Below are positions 1 through 13,414 of a stretch of 64,000 nt of DNA, piece after piece (within the stretch, counting starts at the first letter, position 1; every line of letters begins with the position of its first letter). The position numbers and the translations under genes were made by a program. The stretch is from Pseudomonas guangdongensis (GTDB taxonomy: Bacteria > Pseudomonadota > Gammaproteobacteria > Pseudomonadales > Pseudomonadaceae). The stretch lies in the NCBI RefSeq assembly GCF_900105885.1, contig NZ_LT629780.1, forward strand, positions 1,674,001-1,738,000, in the 5' to 3' direction. The notes beneath the pieces were generated by a model. The model made no database searches, was not told the origin of the DNA, and worked only from the letters and a program-made list of their open reading frames with translations.

Positions 1-942
1 GATGCCGCCGAGGGCGGCGAGGATAATGTTGATGCCGCCGCTGAGCAACACGGCCTGCTCGGTGCTGCGCACCAGGCTGGCGATGGCCAGGCCGAGGCTG
101 CAGGCGGCCAGCGCCAGGCTGAGCGCCAGCGCCAGGTAGGCGAGGGCGCTGCCCGGCAGGTTCAGCCCCGGCAGGCCGAGCAGCGGCAGGCCCCAGACGC
201 CGAGGGCGAGCAGCAGGGCGAACTGCAGCAGATTGATGCCGAGGTAGGGCAGCAGCTTGCTCAGCGCCAGGGTGCCGATGCCCAGCTGCAGGCAGCGCAG
301 GCGCAGCAGGGTGCCGCTCTGCCGTTCGCGCTGGAAGCTGTTGGCCATCGGCAGCATGACGAAGAAGCTGCCGAAGATCAGCCAGGCCGGCACGCTGTGC
401 TGGCTGGCGTTGGCCCGCGCGCTCAGCTCGCCGTCGCTGAGCCGGTCCTGCTCGGCGATGTTGCTCTGGGTGCGCTCGCGCACCAGCGCCAGGCGCTCGG
501 CCAGCGGCAGGGTCGGGTCGAGTTCGCCGCTGTCCTCGAGGAACACCAGCAGGCGGGTCTGCGCCAGGGCGATCTGGCTGGCGCTGCGCAGCCGCTGGCG
601 GGTCAGCGCATCGCTGCTGGCGGGGAACACCAGGGTCAGGCTGCTGCGCTGGCTGTCGAGCAGTTCGCCGGCGAAGTCGCCGCTCAGGCGCACCTGCGGC
701 CACTGCGGCGGGCCGCCGGCGCGGAGCTCGCCGTCGCCCAGCTGGGCGCGCAGGGCGGCGGCGAAGAACTCCGCTTCGGCGCCGGGGCTGGGGACTTCCA
801 GGCTCAGCTGCAGCGGCGGCAGGCGTTCGCGGTTGACTTCGGAGAGGGCGGCGGCCATCAGCAGGACGAACAGCGCCGGCATCAGGAGCAGCACTGCCAG
901 GGCGTGGCGGTCGCGGCCCAGTAGCAGGACTTCCTTGCGCAT
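1..942 (-). CDS. ABC-2 type transporter permease (partial, C-terminus beyond window)
   Basis: I translated this from the ATG at 942; the frame is open for 314 codons to the window edge. The N-terminus (MRKEVLLLGRDRHALAVLLL) is a first membrane segment. A soluble loop of about 150 residues follows, then a run of hydrophobic segments starting near residue 190 (VPAWLIFGSFFVMLPMANSF). This is the plan of ABC-2 permeases, in which a large extracytoplasmic loop separates the first helix from the other five. It starts 14 bp after the stop of the ATPase gene, so the two should form one exporter. The substrate cannot be read from the sequence. The hotdog protein upstream in the operon hints at a lipid-like or polyketide-like cargo, which is inference. 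Confidence 0.85.
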   Translation of the reverse strand, partial: MRKEVLLLGRDRHALAVLLLMPALFVLLMAAALSEVNRERLPPLQLSLEVPSPGAEAEFFAAALRAQLGDGELRAGGPPQWPQVRLSGDFAGELLDSQRSSLTLVFPASSDALTRQRLRSASQIALAQTRLLVFLEDSGELDPTLPLAERLALVRERTQSNIAEQDRLSDGELSARANASQHSVPAWLIFGSFFVMLPMANSFQRERQSGTLLRLRCLQLGIGTLALSKLLPYLGINLLQFALLLALGVWGLPLLGLPGLNLPGSALAYLALALSLALAACSLGLAIASLVRSTEQAVLLSGGINIILAALGGI

Positions 943-956
943 CAGAGAGAGTAGTC

Positions 957-1841
957 TCACAGCCGGCCTCCGCTCAGGTGCAGGTAGAGCTGCTCCAGCG
1001 ACGGCCGGCCGAAGCGCAGCAGGCTGGGTGGCTGCGGCTGGGCGGCGATGAACTGGCACAGGCGCGCCAGCTGCGCGGCGTCGAGCTGCGCCAGGCGGTA
1101 CCCGGCGGGTAGCGCGTTGAATGCCAGGTCCAGTTCGCCGAACAGCTGCTCGAGGCCGGGCGGCGGCGCCTCCGGCCACTCCAGCAGCAGTTCGTGCTGG
1201 TCGCCGAGCAGCTCGCGTTTGTCGAGGTCGAGGCGGATGTGTCCCTCGTCGAGCAGGACGATGCGCTGCGCCACGCGCTCGACCTCGTCGAGGTGGTGGC
1301 TGGTGTAGATCGCCGCGCAGCCCTCCGCCGTCAGTTGCTGCACGGCGTCCAGCAGCAGCCGGCGCGACTGCGCGTCGACGCCGGCGGTGGCTTCGTCGAA
1401 CAGGTAGAGGCTGGCCGGCTGCAGCAGGCCGATGGCGAAGTTCAGCCGGCGCTGCTGGCCGCCGGAGAGCAGCCCGGCGCGCCGCGGCTGCAGCTCGCCC
1501 AGTCGGCAGGCTTCGATGCAGCGTTCCAGGCGCTGGCGGCGCGGGCTGCCGCGCAGGCGGTAGAGGTCGGCGAACAGCGCGAGGTTCTCGGCGACGCTGA
1601 GGCCGTCGTAGAACGCCGCCTGCTGCGGGATCAGGCCGATGCAGCGCGCGCCGCTCCAGCGGATTTCGCCCTGCTGCGGTTGGCGCAGACCGGCGATCAG
1701 CGACAGCAGGGTGGTCTTGCCGGCGCCGTTGCTGCCGAGCAGGCCCAGGCACTGGCCGGCCTGCAGGCGCAGGTCGAGGTGCTGCAGCGCCGGGCGCGCG
1801 GCGCCGGGATAGCTGAAGCCGAGGTCGCGCAGCTCAAGCAT
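957..1841 (-). CDS. ABC transporter ATP-binding protein
   Basis: Cytoplasmic ATPase of an ABC-2 exporter, 294 residues. Walker A is GSNGAGKTT at residues 36-44, the Q-loop lies in IPQQ (71-74), the signature is LSGGQ at 125-129, Walker B is LYLFDE at 145-150, and the switch His lies in TSHH (180-183). All catalytic motifs are intact. The start overlaps the end of the hotdog gene by 8 bp and the permease gene follows 14 bp later, so the three are probably cotranscribed and translationally coupled. The C-terminal 80 residues are a poorly conserved extension typical of drug or lipid exporter ATPases. Cargo unknown. Confidence 0.9.
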   Translation of the reverse strand: MLELRDLGFSYPGAARPALQHLDLRLQAGQCLGLLGSNGAGKTTLLSLIAGLRQPQQGEIRWSGARCIGLIPQQAAFYDGLSVAENLALFADLYRLRGSPRRQRLERCIEACRLGELQPRRAGLLSGGQQRRLNFAIGLLQPASLYLFDEATAGVDAQSRRLLLDAVQQLTAEGCAAIYTSHHLDEVERVAQRIVLLDEGHIRLDLDKRELLGDQHELLLEWPEAPPPGLEQLFGELDLAFNALPAGYRLAQLDAAQLARLCQFIAAQPQPPSLLRFGRPSLEQLYLHLSGGRL

Positions 1842-2241
1842 GTTGCAGCACCAGCAGCAGGTTGCCGTCGAGCAGCAGGCGCTCCTGGCTGTGGATGGTG
1901 AAGCGGTAGCTGGCGCCAGCCGGACTCAGCGCCTGCTGCTCGGCCTCGAGCAGCAGCGCGCCGCTGCGTTGCGCGGGGACCGCGTGCAGCTTTAGCGCGC
2001 CGAGCTTGCCGAGCAGCGCCATGCCGATGGATTTGTCGCCGCCGTATAGGGCACCATGCGCGGCGCACAGCTGGGCGGCCGCCTCGAACAGCAGGCAGGG
2101 CGAAGCCGAATCGCCGAACGGCGCCAGGCAGGACCAGTCGGCCAGGCCGCGGATCTGGCCGGCATCGTGCGCGATAATCCGCTCCAGCCACAGGGCCGAA
2201 CCCTGGTGCGGCAGCAGGTGGTGCAGGCGGGATCGATCCAT
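1834..2241 (-). CDS. hotdog-fold 3-hydroxyacyl-ACP dehydratase-like protein
   Basis: 135-residue protein resembling the FabA/FabZ-like and ApeP-type hotdog proteins found in aryl-polyene and related lipid clusters. The family-like features are the N-terminal LLPHQGSALWLERI, matching the LxxLLPHxxPMLLID pattern of this group, and the central FEAAAQLCAAHGALYGG helix. In FabZ the catalytic His lies in the PHR segment; here the motif is PHQ, so catalysis is uncertain. It is first in an operon with an ABC exporter. It could dehydrate or bind an acyl-ACP intermediate of an exported lipid, but the biosynthetic genes, if any, lie outside the window. Confidence 0.7.
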   Translation of the reverse strand: MDRSRLHHLLPHQGSALWLERIIAHDAGQIRGLADWSCLAPFGDSASPCLLFEAAAQLCAAHGALYGGDKSIGMALLGKLGALKLHAVPAQRSGALLLEAEQQALSPAGASYRFTIHSQERLLLDGNLLLVLQHA

Positions 2242-2332
2242 GGTCGGGCTGCGCTGGCGAATGGGGGCGGCAGTGTAACAGAAGGCCCGTGCGGCGGCGG
2301 CGGGTCGGGAATGGCGAAGGAAGGACGATCCG

Positions 2333-2878
2333 ATGCAGATACTGATTTTCGTGCTGGGCTCGCTGGGGCTGGCCTGGCTGTCGCGCGCCGTGCTGCTGCG
2401 CCCGCGTAGCCACGGTTTCTACCGCTTCTTCGCCTGGGAGGCGATTCTCGGCCTGCTGGTGCTCAACGGCCCGGTGTGGTTCGTCGACCGCTATGCGCCG
2501 CACCAGCTGCTGTCCTGGGTGCTGTTGTTCGTTTCCATCGGCGTGCTGGTCGCCGGCTTGCACCTGCTGCGCCGGGTCGGCCGGCCAGATACGCAGCGCG
2601 GCGAGGAAGGCCTGTTCGCCTTCGAGCAGACCTCGACGCTGGTCACCGTCGGCATCTTCCGCTACATCCGCCATCCGCTGTACGCCTCGCTGCTGTTGCT
2701 GGCTTGGGGCATATTCTTCAAGCAGCCCGGATTGCTTGGCGCTCTTTGCGCGCTGCTGGCCAGCGGCGCTCTATGGCTGACCGCACTGAAGGATGAGCAG
2801 GAATGCCTGGCGCATTTTGGCGAGGACTATCGGCAGTACATGCAGTTCAGCAAGCGCTTCATCCCGTTCCTGCTCTGA
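2333..2878 (+). CDS. membrane isoprenylcysteine/phospholipid methyltransferase-like protein
   Basis: 181-residue integral membrane protein with about five hydrophobic segments. It carries the family pattern IRHPLYASLLLLAWG (near residue 117) and a C-terminal DEQECLAHFGEDYRQY, both typical of the ICMT/PEMT-like methyltransferases, where they form the SAM pocket. The start ATG is preceded by GGAAGGA. It diverges from the hotdog/ABC operon and is followed by the parA-like gene on the same strand after 85 bp. The substrate is unknown; bacterial members methylate lipids or small molecules, and many are uncharacterised. Confidence 0.75.
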   Translation: MQILIFVLGSLGLAWLSRAVLLRPRSHGFYRFFAWEAILGLLVLNGPVWFVDRYAPHQLLSWVLLFVSIGVLVAGLHLLRRVGRPDTQRGEEGLFAFEQTSTLVTVGIFRYIRHPLYASLLLLAWGIFFKQPGLLGALCALLASGALWLTALKDEQECLAHFGEDYRQYMQFSKRFIPFLL

Positions 2879-2963
2879 GTCGCACGGCCTGCCAGGCCCC
2901 GGCGAACGTGGCAGAATCGCAGCTCATGACATTCGATGAAGCGGACGACAGGGAGATAGCGGC

Positions 2964-3728
2964 ATGCGGCGCGTGGTATTCAATCAGAAGGGCGGAGTCG
3001 GCAAGTCGAGCATTGCCTGCAATCTGGCGGCGGTGAGCGCGGCGCAGGGCTATCGCACCCTGCTGATCGATCTGGACAGCCAGGCCAACTCCACCCACTA
3101 CCTCACCGGGCTGACCGGCGCGGACATTCCGGTGGGCATCGACGACTTCTTCCGCCAGGTGCTGGCCGGCAGCGCCGGCAAGAAGCCCAGGGTCAGGGTG
3201 CTGAGCACGCCGTTCGCCAATCTCGACCTGATCACCGCCAGCCCCGAACTGGCCGACCTGCAGCCCAAGCTGGAGGCCAAGCACAAGATCAACAAGCTGC
3301 GCAAACTGCTCGACGAGCTGGCCGAGGACTACGAGCGGATCTACCTGGATACCCCGCCGGCGCTGAACTTTTACACGGTTTCCGCGCTGATCGGTGCCGA
3401 TCGCGTGCTGATTCCCTTCGACTGCGACAGTTTCTCGCGTCAGGCGCTGTACGGCCTGCTGGCCGAGCTGGAGGAGCTGAAGGAGGACCACAACGAGGAC
3501 CTCGAGGTCGAGGGCATCGTGGTCAACCAGTTCCAGCCGCGCGCCGCGCTGCCGCAGCAGATCCTCGACGAACTGATCGCCGAAGGCCTGCCGGTGCTGC
3601 CGGTGTATCTGGGAAGTTCGGTGAAGATGCGCGAGTCGCACCAGGCCTGCCGGCCGCTGATCCATCTCGATCCGCGCCACAAGCTGACCCGGCAGTTCGT
3701 CGAGCTGCACGCCCACCTCGAAGGCTGA
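2964..3728 (+). CDS. ParA family ATPase (orphan)
   Basis: 254-residue deviant-Walker ATPase. Walker A is KGGVGKSS at residues 9-16, A' is LIDLDSQAN (34-42) and Walker B is YLDTPP (127-132). The signature Lys (K9) of ParA/MinD ATPases is present. No ParB or obvious cargo gene is adjacent, so it is an orphan ParA rather than a plasmid-partition cassette. The start ATG has GGGAG 8 bp upstream. The gene is convergent with the universal stress protein gene; only 18 bp separate their stops, containing a short GCCGCC-TCG-GGCGGC hairpin. Role in partition or polar positioning is inference from the family. Confidence 0.85.
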   Translation: MRRVVFNQKGGVGKSSIACNLAAVSAAQGYRTLLIDLDSQANSTHYLTGLTGADIPVGIDDFFRQVLAGSAGKKPRVRVLSTPFANLDLITASPELADLQPKLEAKHKINKLRKLLDELAEDYERIYLDTPPALNFYTVSALIGADRVLIPFDCDSFSRQALYGLLAELEELKEDHNEDLEVEGIVVNQFQPRAALPQQILDELIAEGLPVLPVYLGSSVKMRESHQACRPLIHLDPRHKLTRQFVELHAHLEG

Positions 3729-3746
3729 GGCGCCGCCTCGGGCGGC

Positions 3747-4523
3747 TCAGCGCACCAGCAGTACGTCGCACGGCGGCTGGCGCAGCATCTGCAGCGCTAG
3801 GCTGCCGAGCAGCGCGTCGGCCAGGGCGCCGCGGCTGTGGCTGCCGAGGGCCAGCAGGTGCGGCTGCAGTTCGTCGATCAGTTGCTGCAGACACTGGTCG
3901 CGCTCGCCGGCGCGCCAGGCCGGGCGCAGCGGCGGAGCCTCGGCGTCTAGGCGCGCGTGCTCCTCCTCCAGCAGGCGTTCGAACAGCTCGCGCTGGAAGG
4001 CCAGTTCCTCGGGGTCGTCGCCGGCGTGCAGGGCGGCGACTTCGTGGACATGGGCGACGTGCAGCTGGGCTTCGGGTTCGAGCAGCGTCGCCGCCCGTTG
4101 CAGGGCGCGGCTGGCGCAGGGCGAGAAGTCCAGCGGCACCAGTGCGCGCTGCCAGGGCGCGGGGTCGGCCCGTACCGCGAGCAGCACCGGGGTCGGACAG
4201 CGTTGCAGGATCTGCTCCAGGGTGGTGCCGGAAAAGCCCTGCGGCGAGTCGCGGTGATGGTCGCCGAGCACCAGCAGGTCGGCCTGCAGCCAGCCGGCCA
4301 GCGCGGGGATCTCCATCGCCGCGCGGCCGCGCGCCAGACGCAGCTCGGCATGGGGCGCCGCGGCGGCCAGCCGGGTGCGGGCGGCAGCCTCGTCGGCGCC
4401 CTCGCCCAGCACATGCACCAGACTCAGGCGCGCGCCCTGCCGGCGGGCCAGCTGCTCCGCGCGGCGCAGGGCCAGGTCGGCTTCCGGGCTGAGGTCGTGG
4501 GCGATCAGGATGTGCTTGAGCAT
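3747..4523 (-). CDS. universal stress protein, tandem UspA domains
   Basis: 258-residue cytoplasmic protein made of two UspA folds. Domain 1 runs from about 1 to 115 (starts MLKHILIAHDLSPEAD) and domain 2 from about 123 to 258 (ALVPLDFSPCASRALQRA). The second domain ends with GSHSRGALADALLGS, close to the nucleotide-binding G-x2-G-x9-G-S pattern, but the second Gly is replaced (GSHS). ATP binding by that domain may therefore be altered. Tandem Usp proteins usually act in survival under anaerobic or membrane stress; the exact role here cannot be inferred. Confidence 0.85.
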   Translation of the reverse strand: MLKHILIAHDLSPEADLALRRAEQLARRQGARLSLVHVLGEGADEAAARTRLAAAAPHAELRLARGRAAMEIPALAGWLQADLLVLGDHHRDSPQGFSGTTLEQILQRCPTPVLLAVRADPAPWQRALVPLDFSPCASRALQRAATLLEPEAQLHVAHVHEVAALHAGDDPEELAFQRELFERLLEEEHARLDAEAPPLRPAWRAGERDQCLQQLIDELQPHLLALGSHSRGALADALLGSLALQMLRQPPCDVLLVR

Positions 4524-4595
4524 GGCGGTCTCACACGCAGGACGGAGGGCGCCAGTATGCCGCGCCCGGCCGGGGCTGTCCCGCCCGCGCCCGGC

Positions 4596-5030
4596 TCACA
4601 GGCCGTGGCGCTGCAGCCAGGCGCGGAGTTGCGGCAGCGCGAGGGCGCCGCTCTGCCGCGCCACTTCGCGGCCGTCCTTGAAGAGGATCAGGGTGGGAAT
4701 CGAGCGGATGCCGAGCTGGCCGGCCAGCCCCTGTTCCGCCTGGCTGTCCAGCTTGGCCAGCCGCACCCAGCCGGCGAGCTGCCGGGCGGCCTGGTCGAAC
4801 ACCGGGGCGAAGGCCTTGCACGGCCCGCACCAGTCGGCCCAGACGTCGAGCAGCAGCGGCAGGTCGCCCTTGAGCTGGGCGGCGAAGTTGCCGGCGTGGA
4901 CGGCGAAGGGCGCGGCGGGCAGCACGGCCTGCTTGCAGCGCCCGCAGCGCGGGGCGTCGGCGAGGCGCGCGGCGGGAATGCGGTTGAGCCCGTCGCAGTG
5001 CGGGCAGGGGACGAGCAGCTGGTCGGTCAT
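4596..5030 (-). CDS. trxC: thioredoxin 2 (TrxC)
   Basis: 144-residue cytoplasmic thioredoxin with an N-terminal zinc ribbon. C9-x2-C12 and C29-x2-C32 bind zinc, and the active site is W67-C-G-P-C71 in a normal thioredoxin fold, ending with the cis-Pro segment IRSIPTLILFKDG. This two-part architecture defines TrxC, an oxidative-stress thioredoxin. The frame is open further upstream, but the ATG at 5030 is preceded by GGAGG at good spacing and gives the usual family length, so I chose it. The upstream metY gene is separated by about 94 bp with a strong hairpin. Confidence 0.92.
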   Translation of the reverse strand: MTDQLLVPCPHCDGLNRIPAARLADAPRCGRCKQAVLPAAPFAVHAGNFAAQLKGDLPLLLDVWADWCGPCKAFAPVFDQAARQLAGWVRLAKLDSQAEQGLAGQLGIRSIPTLILFKDGREVARQSGALALPQLRAWLQRHGL

Positions 5031-5090
5031 GGCAGCCTCCGGGTGGGTATTGCTCCAGAGTGGGGGCGGCGCCAGGGATATCAAGGCGCT

Positions 5091-5119
5091 GCGGGGTGCG
5101 CCGCGACGGCGCACCCCGC
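5091..5119 (-). terminator. GC-rich 13-bp-stem hairpin after metY
   Basis: A perfect 13-bp stem (GCGGGGTGCGCCG with loop CGA) lies 5 bp past the metY stop on the minus strand. No T-run follows, so it may be a weak terminator or an mRNA 3'-end protector rather than a classical intrinsic terminator. Confidence 0.5.
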
Positions 5120-5124
5120 GTGGC

Positions 5125-6402
5125 TCAGCCGCGGGAGGCTTCCAGCGCCTGGGTGAGGTCGGCGAGGATGTCGTCGATGTGCTCGATGCCGATGGACAGG
5201 CGGATCATGTCCTGGCTGACGCCGGCGCGGGCCAGCTCCTCGGCGTTGAGCTGGCGGTGGGTGGTGCTCGCCGGGTGGCAGGCCAGCGACTTGGCATCGC
5301 CGATGTTGACCAGGCGCACCACCAGCTGCAGGGCGTCGATGAAGCGCGCGCCGGCTTCCAGGCCGCCCTTGATGCCGAAGGAGAGGATCGACGCTGGGGC
5401 GCCGCCCATGTACTTCTGCGCCAGTTCGTGCTCGGGATGCTCGGCGAGGCCGGCGTACTTCACCCAGGCCACCTGCTCGTGGCCGGCGAGGAACTCGGCG
5501 ACCCGCAGGGCGTTGCTGCAGTGGCGCTCCATGCGCAGGGCGAGGGTTTCCAGGCCCTGGAGAATGAGGAAGGCGTTGAACGGCGACAGCGCCGCACCCA
5601 TGTTGCGCAGCGGCACCACCCGGCAGCGGGCGATGAAGGCCGCGGCGCCGAAGGTTTCGCTGTAGTTGACCCCGTGGTAGGAGACGTCCGGGGTGTTGAG
5701 CAGTGGGAAGCGCTCGCGGTTGTCGGCCCAGGGGAACTTGCCGGCGTCCACCACGATGCCGCCGAGGCTGGTGCCGTGGCCGCCCATGTACTTGGTCAGC
5801 GAATGCACCACGATGTCGGCGCCGTGCTCGAAGGGCCGGCACAGCGCCGGGCTGGCCACGGTGTTGTCGACGATCAGCGGCACGCCGTGGCGGTGCGCGG
5901 CCTTGGCCAGGGCTTCGAGGTCGACGATGTTGCCCGCCGGGTTGCCGATGGATTCGCAGAACACCGCCTTGGTGTTGGCGTCGATCAGCGCCTCCAGCGA
6001 CTCGATGTCGTCGTGCGGAGCGAAGCGCACCTCGATGCCCTGGCGCGGTAGGGTGTGGGCGAACAGGTTGTAGGTGCCGCCGTAGAGCTTGGCCACCGAG
6101 ACGATGTTGTCGCCGGCCTCGGCGAGGGTCTGGATCGCGTAGGTGATCGCCGCCATGCCCGAGGCCACCGCCAGCGCGGCGATGCCGCCCTCCAGGGCCG
6201 CGACGCGCTTCTCCAGCACGTCGTTGGTGGGGTTCATGATGCGCGTGTAGATGTTTCCCGGCACCTTGAGATCGAACAGGTCGGCGCCGTGCTGGGTGTC
6301 GTCGAAGGCGTAGGAGGTGGTCTGGTAGATCGGCACCGCCACCGCCTTGGTGGTCGGATCGGGGCTGTAGCCGGCGTGGATGGCCAGGGTTTCCAGTTTC
6401 AT
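5125..6402 (-). CDS. metY: O-acetylhomoserine sulfhydrylase / homocysteine synthase
   Basis: 425-residue PLP enzyme of the Cys/Met metabolism family that makes homocysteine from O-acyl-homoserine and sulfide in methionine synthesis. The PLP-binding Lys is K204 in HSLTKYMGGHG, preceded by the cofactor-contacting Asp in VDNTVASP (D179). The YTRIMNPTN segment near residue 52 is the conserved substrate/PLP phosphate region. Length matches the Pseudomonas enzyme. The frame continues open far upstream in antisense-like sequence of the transporter gene, but the ATG at 6402 gives the recognised N-terminus MKLETLAIHAGY. Confidence 0.93.
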   Translation of the reverse strand: MKLETLAIHAGYSPDPTTKAVAVPIYQTTSYAFDDTQHGADLFDLKVPGNIYTRIMNPTNDVLEKRVAALEGGIAALAVASGMAAITYAIQTLAEAGDNIVSVAKLYGGTYNLFAHTLPRQGIEVRFAPHDDIESLEALIDANTKAVFCESIGNPAGNIVDLEALAKAAHRHGVPLIVDNTVASPALCRPFEHGADIVVHSLTKYMGGHGTSLGGIVVDAGKFPWADNRERFPLLNTPDVSYHGVNYSETFGAAAFIARCRVVPLRNMGAALSPFNAFLILQGLETLALRMERHCSNALRVAEFLAGHEQVAWVKYAGLAEHPEHELAQKYMGGAPASILSFGIKGGLEAGARFIDALQLVVRLVNIGDAKSLACHPASTTHRQLNAEELARAGVSQDMIRLSIGIEHIDDILADLTQALEASRG

Positions 6403-6503
6403 GCGCGCGTCCTTGGAGGGCAGGGAAAGCGCGCAGCATGCCGAGAGGCGCCGGCCGCGGTCAATGACGTGGAGCAAGCCGGCCCGGAGCGCCGGGGCCG
6501 GGC

Positions 6504-8303
6504 TTACGGCGCCGGCACCAGCGGCCAGAACAGCGGGATCACCGCCGTGGCCACCAGCCAGAGCAGGATGTTCAGCGGGATGCCGACCTTCATGAAGTCG
6601 CCGAAGCGGTAGCCGCCGGCGTTGTAGACGAAGGTGTTGGTCTGGTAGCCGATCGGCGTGGCGAAGCTGGCGCTGGCGGCGAACATCACCGCGACGACGA
6701 AGGCGCGCGGATCGACGCCCAGGTGCTGGGCCATGCCGATGGCGATGGGGGTGACCAGCACCGCCACCGCGTTGTTGGACAGCACTTCGGTGAGGATCGA
6801 GGTGAACAGGTAGATGAACGACAGCAGCAGTAGCGGCCCGGCCCAAGGCAGCAGGCCCATCACGTTCTCGACGATCAGCCGTACCAGGCCGACCTTGTCC
6901 ATGGCGATGCTCACCGCCAGCATGCCGAATATCAGGCTGAGGATCTTCCAGTCCACCGCCTTGTAGGCGTCCTCGACGTCCAGGCAGCGGGTGGCCAGCA
7001 CCACCGCGGCGCCGATGATCGCCAGGCCCTCGATGGGCATCACGCCGAGGGCGGCCAGCAGCATCACCGCGGCGGTGGCGAGGATGGCGATCGGCGCCTT
7101 GTCGCGGCGGTAGGCGCGCTCCTGCACGGCGTTGAGGCTGATCAGCTCGCCGTTGTCGGCGAAACGCTTGATCTGCGCCGGGGTGCCCTCCACCAGCATC
7201 ACGTCGCCGAACTGCAGCTGGAAGTCGTCGAGGTTGCCCTGCACATTCTCGTCCTGGCGATGCACCGCCAGCACGTTGATGCCGTAGCGCGCGCCGAGGT
7301 CGAGGTCGCGCATCGGCCGGTGGCTGTAGCGCGAGTTGCGGCCGACGATGGCCTCGGCGAGCACCACGTTCTGGCTGCTCACCGTCTCGAAGGCGTCGCC
7401 GCGATTGAAGGCCAGGTGGCCGCTCTCGCGCAGGTCGACGACGTCGCGCACCTGGCCGTGCAGCACCAGCAGGTCGCCGGCGTGCAGCACGAAGTCGTGA
7501 GTCGGCCGGCTGATCTGCTCGCCGTCGCGGCTGATCTGCAGCACCTGCAGGCCGCTGCCGCCGTTGAGGTTGGCCTCGCCGATGGTCTTGCCGATCACCG
7601 CCGAGCCGGCCGGCACCAGCAGCTCGCTCATGAACGTGCGCTCCAGGTCCGGGCGCAGCTGGCGCGACAGGGTGTCGCGCGCCGGCAGCAGGTGTTTGCC
7701 GATGGTCAGCAGGTAGGCCATGCCGGCGGCAGCGAGGATCAGGCCGGCGCCGGTGATCTCGAACATGCCGAAGGGTTCGAGGCCGGCCTTGCGCGCCACG
7801 CCGTCGACCAGGATGTTGGTCGAGGTGCCGATCATGGTCAGAGTGCCGCCGAGGATGGTGGCGTAGGACAGCGGGATCAGCAGCTTGGAGGGGAGGGTGC
7901 CGGCGCGCTTGGCCAGGGCGATGGCCACCGGAGTGAGGATCGCCACCACCGGGGTGTTGTTGAGGAAGGCGGAGATTACCAGGGCGGTGACGGTCAGGCC
8001 GGCCAGCACCCGCGTCGGACTGGTGCCGACCAGATCGCCCAGCCAGTTGCCGAGGGCGTCGATGCAGCCGGTGCGCTCCAGCGCGGCGGACAGCACGAAC
8101 ATGCAGGCGATGGTCACCGGCGCCGAGTTGGACAGCACGCCGAGCACCTCGGCCGGCAGCAGCAGGCCGGTGACCAGCAGGGCGGCCACGGCGATGGCGA
8201 CGACGATGTCCGGGCTCCACTTCTCGCGGATGAACGCATACAGAACCCAGACCAGCAGGGCGGCGACGAACCAGAGCGACAGCGAGTCCGGAAGCATGGA
8301 CAT
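6504..8303 (-). CDS. SLC13-family transporter with two TrkA-C domains
   Basis: 599-residue inner-membrane permease. Two halves of transmembrane helices (about 1-200 and 395-599) flank a cytoplasmic block holding two TrkA-C (RCK_C) regulatory domains (about 205-385; each ends in a VLVVEG-like turn such as GDLLVLHGQVRDV and GDVMLVEGTPAQI). The first half carries ALERTGCIDALGNWLG and the second SNNAVAVLVTPIAIGMAQ, the paired helix-break motifs of the DASS/ArsB-like fold. Bacterial members carry dicarboxylates, sulfate or similar anions with Na+; the neighbouring metY makes a sulfur-related anion conceivable but this is inference. Start chosen at 8303; a second ATG sits two codons in. Confidence 0.85.
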   Translation of the reverse strand: MSMLPDSLSLWFVAALLVWVLYAFIREKWSPDIVVAIAVAALLVTGLLLPAEVLGVLSNSAPVTIACMFVLSAALERTGCIDALGNWLGDLVGTSPTRVLAGLTVTALVISAFLNNTPVVAILTPVAIALAKRAGTLPSKLLIPLSYATILGGTLTMIGTSTNILVDGVARKAGLEPFGMFEITGAGLILAAAGMAYLLTIGKHLLPARDTLSRQLRPDLERTFMSELLVPAGSAVIGKTIGEANLNGGSGLQVLQISRDGEQISRPTHDFVLHAGDLLVLHGQVRDVVDLRESGHLAFNRGDAFETVSSQNVVLAEAIVGRNSRYSHRPMRDLDLGARYGINVLAVHRQDENVQGNLDDFQLQFGDVMLVEGTPAQIKRFADNGELISLNAVQERAYRRDKAPIAILATAAVMLLAALGVMPIEGLAIIGAAVVLATRCLDVEDAYKAVDWKILSLIFGMLAVSIAMDKVGLVRLIVENVMGLLPWAGPLLLLSFIYLFTSILTEVLSNNAVAVLVTPIAIGMAQHLGVDPRAFVVAVMFAASASFATPIGYQTNTFVYNAGGYRFGDFMKVGIPLNILLWLVATAVIPLFWPLVPAP

Positions 8304-8366
8304 CCTTGGGGCGAATCTCGTGTGAGGTATCGGCCGGACGCCCTGTGGGGGGCCGGCGGGGCCTCA

Positions 8367-8401
8367 ACAATAGGGCGATTCGCTTAGACAGTCCAAGAAT
8401 G
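8367..8401 (-). promoter_or_regulatory. possible sigma70 promoter for the SLC13 gene
   Basis: On the minus strand a TTGGAC-like -35 is followed after 18 bp by TATTGT, about 60 bp upstream of the transporter ATG. The match to consensus is only partial, so this is a weak call made because the intergenic space allows one promoter here. Confidence 0.3.
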
Positions 8402-8432
8402 TTTGAGCAGGTTTATATGCCTCCGGGTATTA

Positions 8433-8468
8433 AGAAAACGGGCCGGCCGGGGGGCTGCCGGCGGCCCT
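8433..8468 (-). terminator. intrinsic terminator after selO
   Basis: On the minus strand, just past the selO stop, a GC-rich imperfect hairpin (GGGCCGCCGG pairing with CCGGCCGGCCC, one bulge) is followed by GTTTTCTT. This is a normal rho-independent layout. Confidence 0.6.
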
Positions 8469-8479
8469 GCGCCGCACCC

Positions 8480-13307
<4,828 letters not shown>

Positions 13308-13414
13308 GGCGGGGGACGGGCTGGCGAATGAGCGCAAAGCCTACTGGGGACGGGCGGCCAGCGGCAAGCCGCCCGTCGTGCGTCGAAGCAAAAGCGCCGG
13401 ACGGGCCTGCCGGC

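Noticed and set aside
3729..3746. Short hairpin between convergent parA-like and usp genes as a terminator
   Set aside because: A stem of only 6 bp with no T-run on either strand; too weak to list as a terminator.
5125..8370. 1081-codon apparent fusion of metY with upstream sequence
   Set aside because: The N-terminal 650 residues are an out-of-frame reading of the SLC13 gene. The real metY starts at 6402 and both genes have family-length products.
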